In this document: positions 51,075-53,188 of the stretch, piece after piece | Layout: each line of letters opens with the position of its first letter | How positions within the stretch are numbered: the first letter of the stretch is position 1 | DNA from: Hafnia alvei | GTDB taxonomy: Bacteria > Pseudomonadota > Gammaproteobacteria > Enterobacterales > Enterobacteriaceae | Direction: 5' to 3' | Assembly: GCF_900095695.1 (NCBI RefSeq) | Contig: NZ_FMIQ01000043.1 | Span: forward strand, 1-53,188 | Length of the DNA stretch: 53,188 nucleotides | Translations under genes and position numbers: made by a program | Notes under the pieces: model-generated | What the model was told of the DNA's origin: nothing | What the model saw: only the letters and a program-made list of their open reading frames with translations | The model's database searches: none

Positions 51075-52526
51075 ATGCATTTTCGTGCCATTATCCGCAT
51101 CGTCGGTTTACTCGTCATATTGTTCTCTGGAACTATGATCATCCCGGGGCTTGTTGCCCTGATTTATCGTGACGGTGCAGGCCGGGCGTTTACTCAAACT
51201 TTCTTTGTTGCGCTAACGATTGGTACTTTGCTGTGGTGGCCACAGCGTAAGCAAAAACATGAGCTAAAACCGCGTGAAGGTTTTTTGATAGTTGTGCTGT
51301 TCTGGACGGTGTTGGGCAGCGTTGGGGCATTGCCTTTCCTGTTTTCAGAGCGCCCGAACCTCAGCGTGACGGACGCCTTCTTTGAATCTTTCTCAGGATT
51401 AACGACCACGGGGGCAACGACTCTTGTTGGTTTAGATAACCTCCCTAAAGCTATTTTATTCTATCGACAAATGCTGCAATGGCTTGGCGGTATGGGGATC
51501 ATCGTCTTGGCCGTCGCTATTTTGCCTATTTTAGGTGTCGGCGGATTACAGCTCTATCGTGCTGAAATGCCGGGGCCGCTAAAAGATAATAAGATGCGCC
51601 CACGTATTGCTGAAACGGCCAAAACATTATGGTTTATCTACGTTTTGCTGACCGTTGCGTGTGCCGTGGCGTTGTGGGGGGCGGGGATGGATGTCTTCGA
51701 CGCCATTTCTCATAGCTTCTCGACTATCGCGATTGGGGGATTCTCCACACACGATGCCAGCATAGGCTATTTCAACAGTCCTACCATCAATACCATTATT
51801 GCTGTGTTCCTACTGATTTCCGGTTGTAACTTCAGCTTGCACTTTGCGCTCCTTAGCGGGCGAAGCTTGAAAGTGTATTGGCGCGATCCTGAGTTCCGTA
51901 TGTTCATTTTTGTTCAGTTGACGCTGGTGGCGATCTGTACCCTTGTTCTGTGGTGGCATAACGTTTATCAAACTGGGCTGCAAACGGTGAATCAGGCATT
52001 TTTCCAAGTGGTTTCAATGGCGACAACCGCTGGGTTTACCACTGACAGCATTGCGCACTGGCCGTTATTCCTTCCTGTGCTTCTATTATGTTCCGCATTC
52101 ATAGGCGGCTGTGCGGGTTCAACGGGCGGGGGGCTGAAAGTCATCCGTATTCTGCTGCTGTTCTTGCAGGGATCTCGTGAACTCAAGCGATTGGTGCATC
52201 CTAATGCGGTTTACACCATCAAGTTAGGCAGCCGAGCTTTGCCAGAGCGTATCCTTGAAGCGGTGTGGGGATTCTTCTCCGCCTACGCATTAGTCTTCAT
52301 CATTAGTATGCTTGCGATTATCGCGACAGGGGTTGATGATTTCTCTGCGTTCGCTGCCGTGGTCGCTACATTGAACAACCTCGGACCAGGGTTAGGGGTG
52401 GTTGCGGATAACTTTACCTCTATGAATGATGCGGCTAAATGGGTGTTGGTCGTCACCATGCTGTTTGGTCGATTAGAAGTCTTCACCTTATTAGTGCTGT
52501 TTACGCCAACGTTTTGGCGTAACTAA
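51075..52526 (+). CDS. trkH: Trk potassium uptake channel subunit TrkH
   Basis: A 483-residue inner-membrane potassium channel subunit, the same length as E. coli TrkH, working with the cytoplasmic NAD-binding TrkA. The four P-loop repeats with their filter glycines are visible (for example SGLTTTGATT, ATIAIGGFSTHDA, VSMATTAGFTTDS, LNNLGPGLGVV). The start is ATG 51075 (MHFRAIIRIVGLLVI, matching E. coli) with AAGGA upstream; a seven-codon extension upstream is open but unsupported. hemG follows 43 bases later. Confidence 0.97.
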   Translation: MHFRAIIRIVGLLVILFSGTMIIPGLVALIYRDGAGRAFTQTFFVALTIGTLLWWPQRKQKHELKPREGFLIVVLFWTVLGSVGALPFLFSERPNLSVTDAFFESFSGLTTTGATTLVGLDNLPKAILFYRQMLQWLGGMGIIVLAVAILPILGVGGLQLYRAEMPGPLKDNKMRPRIAETAKTLWFIYVLLTVACAVALWGAGMDVFDAISHSFSTIAIGGFSTHDASIGYFNSPTINTIIAVFLLISGCNFSLHFALLSGRSLKVYWRDPEFRMFIFVQLTLVAICTLVLWWHNVYQTGLQTVNQAFFQVVSMATTAGFTTDSIAHWPLFLPVLLLCSAFIGGCAGSTGGGLKVIRILLLFLQGSRELKRLVHPNAVYTIKLGSRALPERILEAVWGFFSAYALVFIISMLAIIATGVDDFSAFAAVVATLNNLGPGLGVVADNFTSMNDAAKWVLVVTMLFGRLEVFTLLVLFTPTFWRN

Positions 52527-52569
52527 AGTATTCACGATTAATTATGGATAATGCCAGAGGCCGTAAGCC

Positions 52570-53112
52570 ATGAAGAAAACATTAGTGCTTTATTCAAGCC
52601 AAGATGGACAGACAAAAGCTATCGCCTCTTATATCGCTTCAGCGTTATCTGAAACGACGATGTGCGATGTGCAAGATTTGGCAATCTCGATGGATATCGA
52701 TCTTGCCAACTACCAGGCGATCGTGATTGGTGCATCGGTTCGCTACGGACATTTTCAACGTGCGCTATATCAGTTCACCAAAATGAATACTGCTCAGTTA
52801 AATACAATGCCGAGTGCTTTCTTTGCGGTAAACCTCACGGCCCGTAAACCTGAGAAGAGAACTCCACAGACCAATGCGTATACGCGTAAGTTCTTGCTTG
52901 CTACGCCTTGGCAGCCAAAACTATGTTCGGTGTTTGCTGGGGCGCTGCGTTATCCACGATATGGTTGGCTAGATAAGTTTATGATCAAACTTATTATGAA
53001 AATGACCGGTGGGGAAACGGATACGACTAAAGAAGTTGAATATACGGATTGGCAGGATGTAGAGCGCTTTGCACAGGGATTTGTCCGTTTAACCAGCAGT
53101 GTGGTGCGATAA
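52570..53112 (+). CDS. hemG: Menaquinone-dependent protoporphyrinogen oxidase HemG
   Basis: A 180-residue flavodoxin-like enzyme (E. coli 181) that oxidises protoporphyrinogen IX, passing electrons to the quinone pool. LVLYSSQDGQTKAIASYIA is the FMN phosphate loop; VIGASVRYGHF and VFAGALRYPRYGWLDKFMIK are HemG-specific, the latter in the membrane-associated insertion. It ends the pepQ-yigZ-trkH-hemG run that in E. coli is followed by an rRNA operon. Confidence 0.96.
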   Translation: MKKTLVLYSSQDGQTKAIASYIASALSETTMCDVQDLAISMDIDLANYQAIVIGASVRYGHFQRALYQFTKMNTAQLNTMPSAFFAVNLTARKPEKRTPQTNAYTRKFLLATPWQPKLCSVFAGALRYPRYGWLDKFMIKLIMKMTGGETDTTKEVEYTDWQDVERFAQGFVRLTSSVVR

Positions 53113-53139
53113 TCATCACAAAACACAACTTTTGTTGAT

Positions 53140-53188
53140 AAATTACGCGGTCAGTAATTATTTTCAAATAAACACTTGTCAGTCGTTC
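53140..53188 (+). promoter_or_regulatory. Probable start of an rRNA operon promoter (truncated)
   Basis: An AT-rich UP-element-like stretch (AATTATTTTCAAATAAACAC) leads to TTGTCA (53176-53181), the -35 box typical of enteric rrn P1 promoters. The window ends before the -10 box would appear. In E. coli, rrnA follows hemG, which supports the call. Confidence 0.5.

Overview
The window reads as chromosome from an enteric gammaproteobacterium (Enterobacterales). The gene content and the order metR/metE ... rmuC-ubiE-ubiJ-ubiB-tatABCD ... rfaH, ubiD-fre, fadBA, pepQ-yigZ-trkH-hemG are the classic enteric arrangement. Details such as hemB beside tatD and an Asp-type HemB are not those of Escherichia. 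A Hafnia-like genus is my guess from memory of similar loci; the sequence alone does not prove it.

Region 1 (1-3868, minus strand): the 5' part of a PAAR-Rhs protein cut by the window edge, a VgrG type VI secretion spike with a glycine-rich tail, and a YhhW-type pirin. Region 2 (4056-10032): zntA with a textbook ZntR/MerR-type promoter and a long His/Cys-rich N-terminus, then a tightly coupled three-gene unit (uncharacterised outer-membrane protein, POTRA-less Omp85 barrel, DUF4056-like lipoprotein) closed by a terminator. I consider this trio the best candidate for an undescribed system. Region 3 (10048-16749): a flavodoxin-fold quinone reductase divergent from a LysR regulator, the biotin transporter yigM/bioP overlapping metR tail to tail, metE, and a secreted barnase-fold protein that has lost most catalytic residues.

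Region 4 (17052-27239): yijO, frwD-pflC-pflD-frwB-frwC (minus) and ptsA-fsaB (plus). This combines a fructose-type PTS, a glycyl radical enzyme with its activase, and an aldolase. From recollection of work on the E. coli orthologues, it is a 1,5-anhydro-sugar fermentation route. A higBA-type toxin-antitoxin pair with a symmetric operator follows. Region 5 (27449-33014): udp and dlhH, divergent and inverted as a block relative to my memory of E. coli K-12, with two CRP sites 52 bp apart. Then come a tyrosine phosphatase, a short CstA-type transporter and a DedA protein.

Region 6 (33136-53188): conserved housekeeping core: rmuC, ubiquinone synthesis (ubiE, ubiJ, ubiB, ubiD), Tat export, tatD, haem synthesis (hemB, hemG), rfaH, pepE, fre, fatty-acid beta-oxidation (fadBA with a palindromic FadR site), pepQ, yigZ and trkH. 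The window stops just after hemG in an AT-rich stretch with a TTGTCA box that looks like the -35 element of an rRNA operon promoter. No tRNA, rRNA body, CRISPR array, integrase or intact insertion sequence is visible. Two degenerate palindromic repeats and a REP-like hairpin pair lie in intergenic spaces.
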